This document shows positions 42,287-52,051 of a stretch of DNA of 64,000 nt, piece after piece. Origin of the DNA: Enorma phocaeensis (lineage in GTDB: Bacteria > Actinomycetota > Coriobacteriia > Coriobacteriales > Coriobacteriaceae); NCBI RefSeq assembly GCF_900186505.1, contig NZ_LT891970.1:480451-544450 (forward strand), given 5' to 3'. Position numbers and translations under genes: made by a program. Below the pieces are notes generated by a model. The model saw only the letters and a program-made list of their open reading frames with translations, did no database searches and was not told the DNA's origin. Numbering within the stretch: position 1 is the stretch's first letter; each line of letters starts with the position of its first letter.

Positions 42287-44179
42287 ATGCTGAGCGAGAG
42301 ACAGAGGCAGATCCTCTCGGTCATCCGTGCCGCGAACGGCCCCGTCACCGGTGCCGAGATCGCGCTGGAGCTCGGCATCTCCGTGCGCACCGTCCAGCGA
42401 GAAATCTCCCAGATCAACCGCTCAGGAATCGAGATCCAAAGCTCTTACCGGGGCTATCGAATCAAACCCTCCTCGCTCAACAGCACCTGGATCGGAGAAG
42501 CGAAAGCCGCTCAACCGGGATCGGAGGGCACGCCGATCGACCACACGCTCCTGAAGGCGCTCACTCAAAACGATGACCCCGTTGACATCGATGACCTATC
42601 CGAAGCCCTCTTTGTGAGCACACCGGTACTCGAGCGCAGCGTTCGCCGCCTGCGCCCTGAGCTTGCGCGCTTCAATCTAGAACTCACCCGTAGGCGCAAC
42701 AAGCTCCGCATCGAGGGACGCGAAGCAGACAAGCGCGCGCTCATAGGTCAGCTCCTCGTGGAGGAGGCGACGAATTCGTTTTCCACATGGGACCGACTCG
42801 CAGCATACTTCGAGGATCTGGATATCGATGCCCTGAAGCGCATCGTCCTCGAAGCGGTAGATGCGCAGGGTTACCGGATTAAAACCGGTTACACGCAAAA
42901 CCTCATCGCCAACATGGCCGTAGCGCTCTACCGCATGCGCTCGAATTCCTACATCACCGAGCATGCCGATCAGGGCGACCGCGACGATGCCGTGCACATC
43001 ATCGCCCGCGATATCTGCCGCGAGTGCTCCGAACGCCGCCGCATTGCCCCCGATACCGGCGACATCGACTATCTCGCATCGTTGCTAACCGGTCAGATCG
43101 AGCCGAAGGAGCATTCCGCCGACGCTGCCCACGGCCTCGAGATGTCCGAGCTTGTAAGCACCGTAGAGCGCATCGCCAACGAGGTGTTCGATGCCTTCCA
43201 GCTACATATCGGGTTCACGCAATCGTTGTACAACTTCTCGATGCACGTCAAGGCGCTGATCGAGCGTACCGAGGCGGTACAGATCACCGATACCGGGATC
43301 CTGGAAAACGTGAAGATGAACTGTCCGTTCGTCTACGAACTCGCACTGCTCATCTCAAAGAAGCTCGCGGATGCCTTCGGCATCGAGATCACCGACGGCG
43401 AGACCGGCTTCATCTGCATCCATGTCGGCTTGCTGATCGAGAACATGACAGCCGAGCGCAAGGTGCGCATCGTCCTCATGTGCGACCGCTACCAGGGAAT
43501 CTCCGAGCGCATCCGCGATGAGATCGAGCGGCGCTTCACCGACGTGGCGACCGTCTCGGAGTGCGATGAACTTGATCTGGACACCGATATGCTTGAGCAG
43601 GCGGATCTCGTTGTTACGACGCGAAACAGGCCACTTGCCCTACGCAACGTCGTGTTCGTCTCGCCGTTCTTCACGCCGTCCGATTACCTCAAGATAGAGA
43701 ATGCCGTAGGTATATGCCTGCGCGAGCGAAACGCTGAGCGAACGAAGGCGCTCTTGGAGCCATTCTTCGACGAGCGGCTGTTCACCCGTCGCGACATTCC
43801 CACCCAAGACGAGGCGATCCGCTTCCTCGGCAGGGAGCTCGTCGAGCTCGGCATTGTCGATGAGACCTTCATCGCTTCCGTTTTTATGCGGGAAGAGATG
43901 TCGCCAACGTCGTTCTTCGGGCTGTTCGCCATACCCCACGCCCTGGAAATGAGTGCCGCGCGCACCATGGTCGCCGTATTGCTCAGCGAGCGCGGCGTCA
44001 AATGGGGCAACGAGACGGTGCACATCGTACTGATGATCGCCGTTTGCCGCGAAGACCGGAAACGCTTCATGGAGATCTACGATACCGTGGTGCGGTCGCT
44101 TTGCGACAAGCAGCGCGCCCATCGTCTCGCCGAAGCGACGACGCTCAGCGATTTTCTGGAGCGCCTGGTCTACGACTAA
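42287..44179 (+). CDS. LicR/BglG-type PTS-controlled transcription regulator
   Basis: The 630-aa modular activator has an N-terminal DeoR-like helix-turn-helix (QRQILSVIRAANGPVTGAEI, ISVRTVQREI), two PTS regulation domains (about 170-380), a IIB-like domain (VRIVLMCDRYQGISERI near 395, where the phospho-Cys is the C in MCDRY) and a C-terminal mannitol-type IIA domain (about 480-625, with His in FAIPHALEM). Such proteins sense sugar flux through phosphorylation by PTS proteins and activate adjacent PTS genes. The gene is divergent from the PTS operon. AAAGGGG precedes the ATG. Its stop overlaps the convergent decarboxylase stop. Confidence 0.9.
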   Translation: MLSERQRQILSVIRAANGPVTGAEIALELGISVRTVQREISQINRSGIEIQSSYRGYRIKPSSLNSTWIGEAKAAQPGSEGTPIDHTLLKALTQNDDPVDIDDLSEALFVSTPVLERSVRRLRPELARFNLELTRRRNKLRIEGREADKRALIGQLLVEEATNSFSTWDRLAAYFEDLDIDALKRIVLEAVDAQGYRIKTGYTQNLIANMAVALYRMRSNSYITEHADQGDRDDAVHIIARDICRECSERRRIAPDTGDIDYLASLLTGQIEPKEHSADAAHGLEMSELVSTVERIANEVFDAFQLHIGFTQSLYNFSMHVKALIERTEAVQITDTGILENVKMNCPFVYELALLISKKLADAFGIEITDGETGFICIHVGLLIENMTAERKVRIVLMCDRYQGISERIRDEIERRFTDVATVSECDELDLDTDMLEQADLVVTTRNRPLALRNVVFVSPFFTPSDYLKIENAVGICLRERNAERTKALLEPFFDERLFTRRDIPTQDEAIRFLGRELVELGIVDETFIASVFMREEMSPTSFFGLFAIPHALEMSAARTMVAVLLSERGVKWGNETVHIVLMIAVCREDRKRFMEIYDTVVRSLCDKQRAHRLAEATTLSDFLERLVYD

Positions 44180-45633
44180 CGGCTGGTACCCACCTGAACA
44201 CCGCGCATCACAGCGGCTTCCTCGTCGGCGAGGGTCGCAAGCCTGCGAACGACCTCGCGCATCTCCCCTTCGGACGTGCGCGGATGGATCGCGCAGATGC
44301 GCAGCACCTTCTTACCGCCGATTTCGGTAGTGAAGATGCCTGCATAACCGCTCGCGAGCATGCGCTGGGACACGCGCTGGTTGAGCTCGTCGAGCGCTGC
44401 CGCATCGAGCCCATCCGGACAGAAGCGAAACGTGCACATGGCCATCTGCGCCGGTGTGACCACCTCGGCACCGGGCGTGCGGCGCAGCTCGTCCTCGGCC
44501 CAACGAGCCAGATCGAAGCCATGCTCGATGGAGCGCGCCATGCCCTCGGAACCCATGACCTGCAACGTAAACCACAGCTTGATGCCGCGTGCGGGACGCG
44601 TGAGTTCGGGGCTGAGCTCCCAAGGGTTGATGAGCGCATCTTCTGCCGCCGACTCCTCGAGGTCCTTCAGGTACTCGGGATGCGTGGCAAAGCTACGCAG
44701 CAGGTCTCGGGCATCGCGCACCAGCACCATGCCGCACGAATACGTTTGGAAAAGCCATTTATGGGCGTCCCAGGTGAGCGAATCAGCGAGCTCGATACCG
44801 TCGAGCATGTCGCGATAGCGCGTGAGCAGAACCGACGCCCCAAACGCGCCGTCGACGTGCATCCACAGGTCATGCGCGTCGCAGATGCCGGCGATTTCAC
44901 GGAGCGGATCGACCGCGCCGGTGTTGGTGGTGCCTGCCGTGGCGATCACGAGGAAGGGACGCAGGCCAGCCTGCTCATCGGCTGTAATCGCGCGCTCAAG
45001 CTCGTCAACGCGCATCCTCATGCCCTCGTCCACCGGAATCTTGCGAATGCGCGCATCGGGCACCCCGATCATGTGGAGGCCCTTGGCGGCGGAGCTGTGC
45101 GTCTGCTCGGAGATGTAGGCAACGCCGTCGCCCCATCGGTCCTGGGGCAGCCTCGCGTCGCGCGCGGCGATCGAAGCGGTCATGTTCGCCATGGAACCGC
45201 CCGACGTGAAAACGCCGGTCGCCGTCTGCGGGAATCCCGCCTGATCGCAAAGCCAGCGCAGCAGCACCTGCTCGGCACGACAACCCGCCGGATAGTTGGC
45301 CACCCCGCCGGCATGGCGGTTGTAGCCCGAGGCGATCATGTCGCCGAGCCACGATACCGCCGAGGTGGGACCGGGCACCATGCCCATGAAACGGGCGTGG
45401 TCGCAGTTGTAGCCGTACCCGATCACGTCATGCTCCATGTCGAGCACGACGTCTTCGAGGGGACGCCCCTCTGCAGGGATCCCCATGGCCTCGACCTCCC
45501 GTAGCACCTCCTCGTCGACCTGGTCGATCACAGGCCCCTCGGAGAGCCGGCGATTGCGTTCGAACAGGTCGCATACGAAGCGCACCGCAGCGCGCTCGAC
45601 GTCTTGCTCCATATCGTTTTTTCGGGTATACAC
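44176..45633 (-). CDS. PLP-dependent group II decarboxylase (aromatic-amino-acid type)
   Basis: The 485-aa protein matches group II decarboxylases: FTSGGSMANMTA, QTHSSAAKG (His 179), HVDGAFGAS (Asp 261) and the PLP lysine in TWDAHKWLF (Lys 292). The family decarboxylates aromatic amino acids such as tryptophan, phenylalanine or tyrosine to amines, or less often glutamate or other acids; substrate cannot be read from sequence alone. A GTG start at 45633 is supported by GGGGAGAGG seven bases upstream. It is divergent from a LysR gene, its likely regulator, and no amine transporter adjoins. Confidence 0.85.
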   Translation of the reverse strand: MYTRKNDMEQDVERAAVRFVCDLFERNRRLSEGPVIDQVDEEVLREVEAMGIPAEGRPLEDVVLDMEHDVIGYGYNCDHARFMGMVPGPTSAVSWLGDMIASGYNRHAGGVANYPAGCRAEQVLLRWLCDQAGFPQTATGVFTSGGSMANMTASIAARDARLPQDRWGDGVAYISEQTHSSAAKGLHMIGVPDARIRKIPVDEGMRMRVDELERAITADEQAGLRPFLVIATAGTTNTGAVDPLREIAGICDAHDLWMHVDGAFGASVLLTRYRDMLDGIELADSLTWDAHKWLFQTYSCGMVLVRDARDLLRSFATHPEYLKDLEESAAEDALINPWELSPELTRPARGIKLWFTLQVMGSEGMARSIEHGFDLARWAEDELRRTPGAEVVTPAQMAMCTFRFCPDGLDAAALDELNQRVSQRMLASGYAGIFTTEIGGKKVLRICAIHPRTSEGEMREVVRRLATLADEEAAVMRGVQVGTSR

Positions 45634-45792
45634 AGCGCATCCTCTCCCCGGTTCAGCAACGCCCCTCGCTCATCGACAATGCTGCCACGGCGCGCGGTAT
45701 TTGTATAATTGATAGTATGCATAGGGCGATAATTGTTCCTTATGTCGTAGAACGGCACGGAGCGCGATGTCGCTGAGCGGAAGGGGCAGGCA
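45634..45792. promoter_or_regulatory. divergent promoter region of decarboxylase and LysR genes
   Basis: An AT-rich centre holds TATAAT at 45704-45709 and a near-palindrome around TATGCATA (45715-45722) with flanking ATTGATAG and CGATAAT, a layout compatible with a LysR operator. Confidence 0.45.
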
Positions 45793-46725
45793 GTGGAGAT
45801 CCGGGCGCTCGAGACCTTCCTCAAAATCGTCGAGTGCGGCAGCTTCTCGCAAGCAGCCGCAAAGCTCGGCTACTCTCAACCTACCGTCACCATGCAGGTC
45901 AAGCAGCTGGAACGCGAACTCGGAGCTCGCTTGTTCGATCGCATTCCCCATGGCGTGCGCCTCACCGATGAAGGCCGGCGATTTAGCTTCCACGCCAACG
46001 AGGTACTGAGCGCAGCCGAGCGAGCCGCCGACGCCGTACGCCCTAGCAGCGCTGCAGGCGGCCGTGAGCTGGTAGGGACGCTGCGCATCGGAGGCGTCGA
46101 ATCGGTCTCCACGGCACTCTTACCCGATGTGCTCGCCGCCTTCGCACGCGAGCACCCCCATGTAAGGCTCGAGGTGCGCGCAACACGCGGAGATTACCTT
46201 GCGGAGCTTGCGCGCGCCAACGAGATCGACCTCTTCTACACGCTCGATCGCAAACTCGCCCTAAGAGGGTTCGAACGCAGCCTCATACGCGCAGAAGACA
46301 TCGTCTTCGCCGCGAAACCCGACGTCTGCTCCTGCCAGAAACCGCTTGAGCCGTCAGAACTCGCGCGCCTTCCCTTTGTGCTCACCGAGCGCGGCGAGAG
46401 CTATCGCTCCGAGCTTGACCGAGCGCTTGCCGAGCATGATTGCAGCATCGAACCCGTGATTGAAGCGGGAAACACCGAGACGCTCGTCCATTTGGCGGAG
46501 CGGGGCGTGGGCATCGCGTTCCTTCCACGCTACGCCGTCGAAAACTCGTTCGCCGCGAGGACGCTCGAGCCCGTACCGACCGCGCTCGAGCCGGTGCGCA
46601 TGTGGGTCCAGTCGTTCCGACACCGCGAGAAGTGGGTGACGCCCGCGATGGCAGCTTTCGCCGAGCTTGCGGAGCGCATGCTCGGCGAAAGCGGGATGCA
46701 ACGCGACGAGGGCGGCGCAGCTTAA
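45793..46725 (+). CDS. LysR-family transcriptional regulator
   Basis: The 310-aa protein has the N-terminal LysR winged helix (ALETFLKIVECGSFSQAAAK, YSQPTVTMQVKQLERELGAR) and a type 2 periplasmic-binding-like effector domain (LVGTLRIGGVESVSTALLP). GTG start with GGAAGGGG upstream. LysR proteins usually control the divergent gene, here the decarboxylase, with a small metabolite as co-inducer. Confidence 0.92.
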   Translation: MEIRALETFLKIVECGSFSQAAAKLGYSQPTVTMQVKQLERELGARLFDRIPHGVRLTDEGRRFSFHANEVLSAAERAADAVRPSSAAGGRELVGTLRIGGVESVSTALLPDVLAAFAREHPHVRLEVRATRGDYLAELARANEIDLFYTLDRKLALRGFERSLIRAEDIVFAAKPDVCSCQKPLEPSELARLPFVLTERGESYRSELDRALAEHDCSIEPVIEAGNTETLVHLAERGVGIAFLPRYAVENSFAARTLEPVPTALEPVRMWVQSFRHREKWVTPAMAAFAELAERMLGESGMQRDEGGAA

Positions 46726-46856
46726 GCAAGTCTCGGGATTCGCGCGGGCGACGCAAACGCGACCAGGGTGGCGCCGGGGTCAACGCGGATGGCGCAAGAC
46801 GCGGCTAGCATGCTCGGCACGGGGAATACTGGGAACAGCGAGTAAAGGAGGCCGCC

Positions 46857-48356
46857 ATGCCCATCGTTGCCGCGTTCGCCGTTCCGCATCCACCTCTCAT
46901 CATCCCCGCCGTCGGCGGCGATCGCGTGAGCGAGATACAAGCGACGGTCGACGCGTATGCCGAGGTGGGACGCCGCATTGCCGCACTCGACCCCGACACG
47001 CTCGTGATCTCGAGTCCGCACACGGCGATGTACCTCGACTACCTGCACATCGCCCCGGGCAGCGGCGCACGCGGCAACTTTGCCCGCTTCGGTGCGCCCG
47101 AGGTGGGCTATACCGCAACCTATGACGAGCCCTTCGTCGACGAGCTGGCGTGCGTCGCATCCGCCGAGGAGCTCCCAGCTGGAACGCTCGGCGAACGCGA
47201 ACGCGACCTCGACTGGGGCGTGCTCGTACCGCTCCACTTCGTCGCGCGCGGATACGGGCTCGTCGACGATCGCGGTGTACCGCAGGGCACATCGGAGGAC
47301 CGCGGCGGAGCCCAAGGGCGGTACGTGCGCCTCCCCTGCCGCGTGGTACGGCTTGGCATCGCGGGCCTGTCCCCCGCCATCCACTACCGCTTGGGGCAGC
47401 TCGTGCAGCAAGTTGCCGCTAAGCTCGGCCGGCGCGTGGTCTATATCGCATCGGGCGACCTCTCGCACAAACTCACTGCCGACGGCCCTTATGGCTACGC
47501 TCCGGAAGGCCCCGCGTTCGACCAGCTCGTTTGCAAGGCGTTCGAACAGGGGGATTTCTTGAGCCTGCTTGCCGCGGACCCCGCGCTCTGCGAGCGAGCA
47601 GCCGAATGCGGGCTGCGATCGTTCCAGATCATGGCCGGAGCGCTCGATCGCACGGAGGTCGCTCCGGAGCTGCTGAGCTACGAGGGGCCGTTCGGCGTGG
47701 GCTATGGCATCGCCGCCTTCATACCGCAAGGTACCGAAGGCGCTTGCTCCGAGCGCGCGCTAGATGAGCGCTACGCCGCCTGGCACGAGGAGCACCTGGC
47801 GGCAACGCGCGCTGCCGAGCATCCGCTCGTGCGCATCGCGCGGTACTCGCTCGAATCGTTCGTGCGCGACGGAGTACGCATCAACGGTGCGCATGACCTG
47901 CCCGCGGATCTTCTCGGCAATCTACCCGATGAGATCGCCTGCGGAAAACAGGGGGCGTTCGTCTCGCTTAAGAAAGACGGGCAGCTGCGTGGCTGCATCG
48001 GAACGATCTTGCCCACGCGCGAGAGCCTCGTCGAAGAGGTCTGCGCCAACGCTGTGAGCGCGGGCTGCCGCGATTCGCGCTTCGACCCCGTGACCACCGC
48101 CGAGCTACCCGAGCTCATCTACGACGTCGACGTGCTCTCAGCGCCGGAGCCCATCATGGGGCCTTCGGAGCTCGACCCCGCCCGCTACGGCGTGATCGTG
48201 AGCGCCCCAAGCGGGCGGCGCGGCTTGCTCCTCCCCAACCTCGACGGCATAGACACCGTGGCGGAGCAGCTGAGGATCGCTGCGCGCAAGGGTGGCATCG
48301 ACCTAAACGAACCCGGCGTCTCGCTCGAGCGCTTTACCGTGACGAGGTACCTATGA
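46857..48356 (+). CDS. AmmeMemoRadiSam system protein, MEMO1-like and AMMECR1 domains fused
   Basis: The 499-aa protein joins an N-terminal MEMO1-like domain of the class III extradiol dioxygenase fold (MPIVAAFAVPHPPLIIPAVG, ISSPHTAMY, ASGDLSHKL, FQIMAGALDR) to a C-terminal AMMECR1 domain (IACGKQGAFVSLKKDGQLRG then CIGTI, SAGCRDSRFDPV). With the overlapping radical SAM gene it makes a complete AmmeMemoRadiSam set, whose reaction is unknown. AGGAGG precedes the ATG. Confidence 0.9.
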   Translation: MPIVAAFAVPHPPLIIPAVGGDRVSEIQATVDAYAEVGRRIAALDPDTLVISSPHTAMYLDYLHIAPGSGARGNFARFGAPEVGYTATYDEPFVDELACVASAEELPAGTLGERERDLDWGVLVPLHFVARGYGLVDDRGVPQGTSEDRGGAQGRYVRLPCRVVRLGIAGLSPAIHYRLGQLVQQVAAKLGRRVVYIASGDLSHKLTADGPYGYAPEGPAFDQLVCKAFEQGDFLSLLAADPALCERAAECGLRSFQIMAGALDRTEVAPELLSYEGPFGVGYGIAAFIPQGTEGACSERALDERYAAWHEEHLAATRAAEHPLVRIARYSLESFVRDGVRINGAHDLPADLLGNLPDEIACGKQGAFVSLKKDGQLRGCIGTILPTRESLVEEVCANAVSAGCRDSRFDPVTTAELPELIYDVDVLSAPEPIMGPSELDPARYGVIVSAPSGRRGLLLPNLDGIDTVAEQLRIAARKGGIDLNEPGVSLERFTVTRYL

Positions 48357-49303
48357 TGCCTGCCGCGAACACGGGCGCAGAGCAGCCTGCTGCGTACATG
48401 GAGGGCGGAAACACGGCGCCATCCGCTGAAAGCGCAGGCGCGACCGCGACCTGCCCCGTGTGCCCCCACCACTGCCGGCTCAAACTCGGTCAGCTCGGTC
48501 GCTGCCGGGCGCGTCGCAATATCGACGGAACGGTGATGACGGAGTCCTACGGACGTGTTACCTCGCTCGCGCTCGACCCGATCGAGAAGAAACCGCTCGC
48601 CCGCTTCATGCCGGGCACACTGGTGGTTTCGCTCGGAAGCTATGGGTGCAACCTAACGTGCCCCTTCTGCCAGAACCATGAAATCGCCCAGGTAGGCGCA
48701 AGCGAGGTTGCTTGGCGCACCATCGATCCTGCAGAACTTGTAGAGCTTGCCGAGCAGGCCCGGACACGAGACCCGCGGATCGCGGGCATTGCCTACACCT
48801 ACAACGAGCCCCTGGTGGGCTGGGAATACGTTCGCGACTGCGCGCTGCTCGCGCACGAGCGCGGCCTGGTAAACGTCCTCGTATCGAACGGCTGCGCCGA
48901 GGCGCCCGTGCTCGACGCACTCGATGGCCTTATCGATGCGGCGAACATCGATCTCAAGGGTTTCGATCCCGCAGCATACCGGGCTCTCGGCGGGGATGCG
49001 GGCGCCTTCCGTTGCGCACGCGCCACGATTGAGCGGCTCGCCTGCGACCCCACCTGCCACCTTGAGGTCACCACGCTCGTCGTTCCCGGCATGAACGACA
49101 CCGACGCCGATATCGCCGCGTGCGCCCGATGGCTCGCCGCGCTCGACGAGGGCCGCGGCAGCCGCGATATCGCCTATCACGTGTCTCGCTTCTTCCCCCG
49201 TTGGCGCATGCTTGACCGCAGTCCCACGCCGGTCACCGACGTCTACCGCCTAGCCGATGTGGCGCATCGCTACCTGGACCATGTTTACACCGGGAACTGC
49301 TGA
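48353..49303 (+). CDS. AmmeMemoRadiSam radical SAM enzyme (PflA-like)
   Basis: The 316-aa radical SAM protein has the CX3CX2C cluster motif in YGCNLTCPFC (Cys 99, 103, 106) and an N-terminal Cys-rich segment (CPVCPHHCRL, Cys 51) found in the AmmeMemoRadiSam/PflA-activase-like group. ATG overlaps the upstream stop (ATGA), so the two proteins are translated together. AdoMet-dependent radical chemistry is expected; the substrate is unknown. Confidence 0.9.
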   Translation: MMPAANTGAEQPAAYMEGGNTAPSAESAGATATCPVCPHHCRLKLGQLGRCRARRNIDGTVMTESYGRVTSLALDPIEKKPLARFMPGTLVVSLGSYGCNLTCPFCQNHEIAQVGASEVAWRTIDPAELVELAEQARTRDPRIAGIAYTYNEPLVGWEYVRDCALLAHERGLVNVLVSNGCAEAPVLDALDGLIDAANIDLKGFDPAAYRALGGDAGAFRCARATIERLACDPTCHLEVTTLVVPGMNDTDADIAACARWLAALDEGRGSRDIAYHVSRFFPRWRMLDRSPTPVTDVYRLADVAHRYLDHVYTGNC

Positions 49304-49338
49304 CCCCGCCATGCGCCGACACCGCGGCTTTCACCGCG

Positions 49339-49473
49339 CGCTCCGCGCTACCCCATTCGCCCGCGTGCTCCGCGCTACCCCATTCGTTCACGCACTTCGT
49401 CCTGCCCTGCTCGCCCGCGCGCTTCGTCCCGCCCTGTTCGCCCGCGCGCTCCGCACCGCCTCGTACTCCCGCG
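49339..49473 (+). repeat. five tandem 27-bp repeats
   Basis: Units at 49339, 49366, 49393, 49420 and 49447, each 27 bp and imperfect, with conserved ends (CGCTYCG...CCCGCG). They lie between the radical SAM gene and the YbaK-like gene. The unit length is a multiple of three, but no protein start or recognised family supports coding. Confidence 0.75.
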
Positions 49474-49522
49474 CTATACTTTGACCCGTTACGGAGCACG
49501 GGATCTGAGACAGGAGTCCGCG

Positions 49523-49996
49523 ATGGCGATTGACAAGGTAAGGGCATTCATGCGCGAGCACGGTATGGAGGATCGCATCATGGAGTTCGACGTATCGAGC
49601 GCCACGGTCGATCTCGCCGCGGAAGCCGTAGGCTGCGCGCCCGAGCGCATCGCCAAGACCCTTTCGTTCCACATAGGCGATCGTGTGGCGCTCGTCGTTG
49701 CCGCCGGAGATGCGCGCATCGATAACCCCAAGTTCAAGGCCCAATTCCACAGCAAGGCCAAGATGCTCAAAGCCGACGAGGCGGAACCGCTCATCGGTCA
49801 CGCAGTCGGCGGTGTGTGCCCCTTTGCCGTGAACGAGGGCTGCGACGTTTACCTTGACGCCTCGCTCAAGCGCTTCGACACGGTCTTCCCGGCATGTGGC
49901 AGCGCCAACAGCGCCATCGAGCTCGCGCCCGCCGAGCTCGAGGAGCTCTGCGCGCCCTGCACCTGGGTGAACGTCTGCAAGCTACCGGAAGCGTAG
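49523..49996 (+). CDS. YbaK/EbsC-family aminoacyl-tRNA deacylase
   Basis: The 157-aa protein matches the YbaK/ProX editing fold: VDLAAEAVGCAPERIAKTLS, ALVVAAGDARIDNPKF, and the conserved GHAVGGVCPF with LDASLKRFDTVFPACGSANSAI. Members hydrolyse misacylated tRNAs such as Cys-tRNA(Pro) or Ala-tRNA(Pro). The start at 49523 follows ACAGGAG. It is monocistronic after the 27-bp repeats. Confidence 0.88.
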   Translation: MAIDKVRAFMREHGMEDRIMEFDVSSATVDLAAEAVGCAPERIAKTLSFHIGDRVALVVAAGDARIDNPKFKAQFHSKAKMLKADEAEPLIGHAVGGVCPFAVNEGCDVYLDASLKRFDTVFPACGSANSAIELAPAELEELCAPCTWVNVCKLPEA

Positions 49997-50127
49997 CGGC
50001 GACGGAACATTCTCGCCCCGATCATAACGACGGGCAATCGATGATCGACGAGCAGCTCTGCTAATCGACGGGCTGAGCTGTCGATCAACGGCTAAGGTGC
50101 TGATCGACAACCTGAACCGATAAACGC

Positions 50128-50187
50128 CGGGCAGGATTTAGCAAGAGAACCCGCTCGGAGGGGCCTCCTCTTGCTAAATCTTGCCCG
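50128..50187. repeat. long hairpin repeat, copy 2
   Basis: A 20-bp stem (50128-50147 with 50168-50187, one G-T wobble), 20-base loop. Outer arm GGGCAGGA shared with the hairpin at 38352-38413. Could end both convergent transcripts, though without T runs. Confidence 0.65.
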
Positions 50188-50244
50188 CAGATTATTCTCA
50201 GGAAACTTAGCGCGGACGGGAAACCGGAAGCGGGCAGATTTCGC

Positions 50245-50299
50245 CGATGCTTTGCCGGCGCTTTGCCGACGCTCCGCCAATGCTTTGCCGACACTCCGC
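50245..50299. repeat. five tandem 11-bp repeats
   Basis: Units such as CGATGCTTTGC, CGGCGCTTTGC and CGACGCTCCGC follow head to tail; 11 bp is about one helical turn. Confidence 0.6.
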
Positions 50300-50340
50300 C
50301 GCCGGCTTGACGTTCCGGGGCGCACATCGATGCCAAAGAG

Positions 50341-50380
50341 AACGCCGTGAAGGCTGCAGACGCACAGCCCACACGGCGTT
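50341..50380 (-). terminator. terminator of the ilvDBNC operon
   Basis: AACGCCGTG (50341-50349) pairs with CACGGCGTT (50372-50380); the loop has an inner GGCTG/CAGCC helix, and the minus strand continues CTCTTT. About 100 bases after the ilvC stop. Confidence 0.65.
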
Positions 50381-50480
50381 GTTCTTGCTAGCCTTCTCGT
50401 CGCGTCATAGCCACAAGAAAGCAGACCGCCAGAGCAGCCCTTTCCAGGGAGTCAGAGCAGCCCTGCTCCAAAATGACCAG

Positions 50481-51476
<996 letters not shown>

Positions 51477-51524
51477 GTTCTTTCTCCTTTGGGTTCGTGG
51501 CTGATGGTACCTTGTTTGCGCAGC

Positions 51525-51559
51525 GATGATAAAAAGGTGTCAGACACCAAATTATCATC
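51525..51559. repeat. palindromic element, copy between ilvC and ilvN
   Basis: Inverted repeat: GATGATAA, GGTGTC, A, GACACC, TTATCATC with AAA on both inner sides. A close copy lies inside ilvB at 52106-52136. Looks like a REP-type mobile palindrome. Confidence 0.75.
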
Positions 51560-51573
51560 CACGGGCAGGGGGT

Positions 51574-52050
51574 CTAGCTGCTCCGCGACATCGCGATCTT
51601 GCCGGTTCGCGTGATCTGCCGAAGCCCGTAGCCGCGGAAGAGATCCTCCATCGCATCAAGCTTGCTCGCCGTGCCGGTCGCCTCGACGGTGAGCGTGTTC
51701 TTGCCCACGTCGACGATCTTCGCGCGGAAGATGTTTGCGATCTCGATGATCTCGTGCCGACGGTCGGCGGGTGCGGAGACCTTGAACAGCACGAGCTCGC
51801 GCTCGATGGCGTCCTCATGCGTCATGTCGGAAATCTTGTAGACGCTCACGAGCTTGTGCAGCTGCTTGGTGATCTGCTCGTAGGCGATCTCGTCCGCCTC
51901 GACGATGATGGTCATACGGCTCATGGTCACGTCTTCGGTGGGCGCGACGGTGAGCGAATCGATGTTGAACCCGCGGCGGCTGATCATGCCGGTCACGCGG
52001 GAGAGCACGCCGGGCTTGTTCTCTACGAGCACGGAGAGGATGTACTGCAT
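51574..52050 (-). CDS. ilvN: acetolactate synthase small (regulatory) subunit
   Basis: A 158-aa ACT-domain subunit (ILSVLVENKPGVLSRVTGMI, SRRGFNIDSLTVAPTED) with the usual C-terminal half (ELVLFKVSA, GKNTLTVEATGTASKLDAME). It confers valine feedback control on IlvB. GGGAGGCGAG precedes the ATG at 52050. The IlvB stop is one base upstream. Confidence 0.95.
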   Translation of the reverse strand: MQYILSVLVENKPGVLSRVTGMISRRGFNIDSLTVAPTEDVTMSRMTIIVEADEIAYEQITKQLHKLVSVYKISDMTHEDAIERELVLFKVSAPADRRHEIIEIANIFRAKIVDVGKNTLTVEATGTASKLDAMEDLFRGYGLRQITRTGKIAMSRSS

Positions 52051-52051
52051 C

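Larger units (their letters stand above)
49997..50480. other. repeat-rich convergent spacer before ilvC
   Basis: No gene seen. Contains repeated GATCGAC-like words (50040-50110), a long repeat-family hairpin (50128-50187), five 11-bp tandem units (50245-50299) and the ilvC terminator (50341-50380). Confidence 0.55.

Noticed and set aside
49339..49473. CRISPR array
   Set aside because: The 27-bp units are adjacent without unique spacers and are not identical; no cas genes are nearby.
49339..49473. Small repeat protein encoded by the 27-bp units
   Set aside because: Frames are open on both strands, but there is no ribosome-binding site at a suitable start and no family resemblance.
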